A program made the position numbers and the translations under genes. A model generated the notes under the pieces. That model was not told the origin of the DNA. It worked only from the letters and a program-made list of their open reading frames with translations, and ran no database searches. This document shows positions 58,411 through 64,000 of a stretch of 64,000 bases of DNA, in pieces. Source of the DNA: Blastobasis lacticolella (Eukaryota > Arthropoda > Insecta > Lepidoptera > Blastobasidae); assembly GCA_905147135.1 (NCBI GenBank), contig LR990043.1:4499057-4563056 (forward strand), read 5' to 3'. The first letter of the stretch is position 1. The number at the start of each line of letters is the position of its first letter.

Positions 58411-58596
58411 TTAGGGATTTACGTAGTATACTCCCCTCTCCATCGCTCTCTGCGCAACCTTTCGCATCTTGCCATCTGTGAGTGTCCATGTTTCACAGCC
58501 ATATGTTAGCTTCGGTAAAACGCATTTATCGAACGCACTACGTATACACATAAAGGCTTTGTATATTGATTGAATGTGATGACTAACAGGAAACAA
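58411..58596 (-). mobile_element. RTE-type LINE fragment, post-RT region
   Basis: Minus frame FDKCVLPKLTYGCETWTLTD then GKMRKVAQRAMERG; the 'vLP.lTYGcETWtLt....KlrvaQRAMERamL' block of RTE-like ORF2. Open for 61 codons. A decayed duplicate is at 56815-56900. Confidence 0.8.
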
Positions 58597-58755
58597 AATG
58601 GTAAATGCACGTGTTAATTAAATCACCATGTTCTGACGATAGCAAATTATATTCCTACTTGGCAGACGAGGAAATTGCCTGGTTTCCTTTACAGGATGTT
58701 CAATAATAATTTGATATAATTTTTGGGATGAATGACAAAGGTTCGAACAAACTTA
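58470..58755. repeat. dispersed direct duplication, copy 2 (copy 1: 56815-57325)
   Basis: Both copies read 'ctgtgagtgtc.atgt.tcacagccata.gt.agcttcggtaaaa.gcatttatcgaacg', 'attgaatg.gatgactaa', 'catgttctgacgatagcaaatta' and 'tgaatga.aaaggttcgaaca'. Copy 1 contains the insertion 56985-57207. The first part is RTE-type LINE coding DNA on the minus strand. Confidence 0.8.
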
Positions 58756-58779
58756 CGGCTCGACTTGCATATCTCATTC

Positions 58780-59185
58780 GAAGTAATAGTTTTAATTATC
58801 TCAGCCAAGAATGGATTAGGCGTGAACCCGTAAGTGGTCACGATCAGCATCTATCAGTAGTATGGAGGCTTTCTCCATAATCTCGACGCTTAGATGGCAG
58901 GTATTGGAGATCACAGTGTTGAAAATATGATGACGCTTATGTCAATTTTCTGGACTACATAGGGCCGCTTTGTACTTACGCGGATCCATAGTGATGCTAG
59001 TTCATTTTGTGTTTATGGTGGTTAGGTGTATACTGCCTTCCATACGACATCTATGATTGATGAGGTTGGTCCTATATTTCAATCTGCCACATGACCAATT
59101 TACATGCTGAAAACTTCCTGTACAATCAATTTCGAAGTAGTATTTTTTACTAACCACTAAGACACGTCATACTTATTCTATTGTG
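58780..59185. other. upstream flank of the cathepsin gene
   Basis: No repeat copy recognised; contains the proximal promoter region. No motif could be assigned apart from the TATA box that follows. Confidence 0.35.
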
Positions 59186-59190
59186 TCAAG

Positions 59191-59197
59191 TATATAA
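59191..59197 (+). promoter_or_regulatory. TATA box of the cathepsin L-like gene
   Basis: TATATAA, 92 bp before the ATG. Transcription would start near 59220, downstream of the ATG at 59210, so that upstream ATG is probably not in the mRNA and 59283 becomes the first in-frame ATG. Confidence 0.55.
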
Positions 59198-59246
59198 ACC
59201 ACTAGAAACATGACAATGGCAAACAGTAATATTAACAAAAGTGTAG

Positions 59247-63791
<4,545 letters not shown>

Positions 63792-63896
63792 ATTTACATA
63801 ATGTATTACTTAGATGATACCTAATTAAATATTTTTGACTAATTATAGTACTATTGTAATAGAAGTACGGTCCTAAGTACCTAAAGGTGACATTGA

Positions 63897-63902
63897 AATA
63901 AA
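63897..63902 (+). terminator. polyadenylation signal of the cathepsin gene
   Basis: AATAAA 106 bp after the stop codon; no closer canonical hexamer. Confidence 0.6.
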
Positions 63903-64000
63903 TCAATCGATAATTACAGTAAGTTAATAAAATTGCTTTGTTATTATTACAACTATTCATTAGCACTACCATGTTCTATTCATATCATCATCGTGCGTGC

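Overview
The window looks like nuclear DNA of a moth or butterfly (ditrysian Lepidoptera). The basis is the spectrum of interspersed repeats: tRNA-headed SINEs with poor-A or (GAT)n tails, RTE and Jockey/CR1-type LINE tails, Helitron-like ends of the 'cgcgaagccg...ctagt' type, and hAT and Tc1-like MITEs. The few host exons are small, with long AT-rich introns. There are no operons, phage, CRISPR or rRNA genes. The species cannot be named from the sequence alone.

Layout. 1-29 kb: gene-poor, AT-rich DNA with scattered LINE tails, SINEs and one 267-bp MITE; no host gene could be supported. 30-35 kb: a foldback-type element (30145-32490) carrying two nested DNA-transposon insertions, then a 1.1-kb hAT element with a perfect 8-bp target duplication (33446-34562) and a PIF/Harbinger transposase fragment. 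35-42 kb: more SINEs, LINE tails and two inverted copies of the 255-bp MITE. 43.0-43.9 kb: one plausible host exon on the minus strand (43016-43384) with a promoter-like upstream region. 43.9-49.05 kb: a DIRS-type tyrosine-recombinase retrotransposon remnant on the minus strand, with both inverted terminal repeats and the diagnostic internal complementary region intact. It is inserted into the terminal repeat of a ~590-bp MITE that is itself tandemly repeated (to 50.6 kb). 51.4-53.2 kb: a truncated RTE LINE (endonuclease plus reverse transcriptase) fused to an hAT end. 55-58.8 kb: RTE LINE pieces, SINEs and a dispersed duplication.

59.2-63.8 kb holds the one host gene that can be followed end to end. 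It is a secreted cathepsin L-like cysteine protease in five exons (TATA box, signal peptide, I29 propeptide, papain-fold domain with Cys-His-Asn). Exon 2 has a one-base insertion that breaks the frame inside the conserved GC-x-GG segment, so this copy is either a pseudogene or an assembly error. Its introns are filled with SINEs, an RTE fragment and a Jockey LINE tail.

The most informative observation is the DIRS element. Its 185-bp inverted repeats match base for base outside a short terminal block, and the internal complementary region reproduces both distinct ends (60 and 38 nt). The empty target site can be rebuilt from the flanks, yet the coding region is decayed and internally amplified. 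This suggests recent mobilisation of a defective copy in trans. Coordinates of decayed repeats are approximate to about 10 bases; splice sites and target duplications were read base by base.
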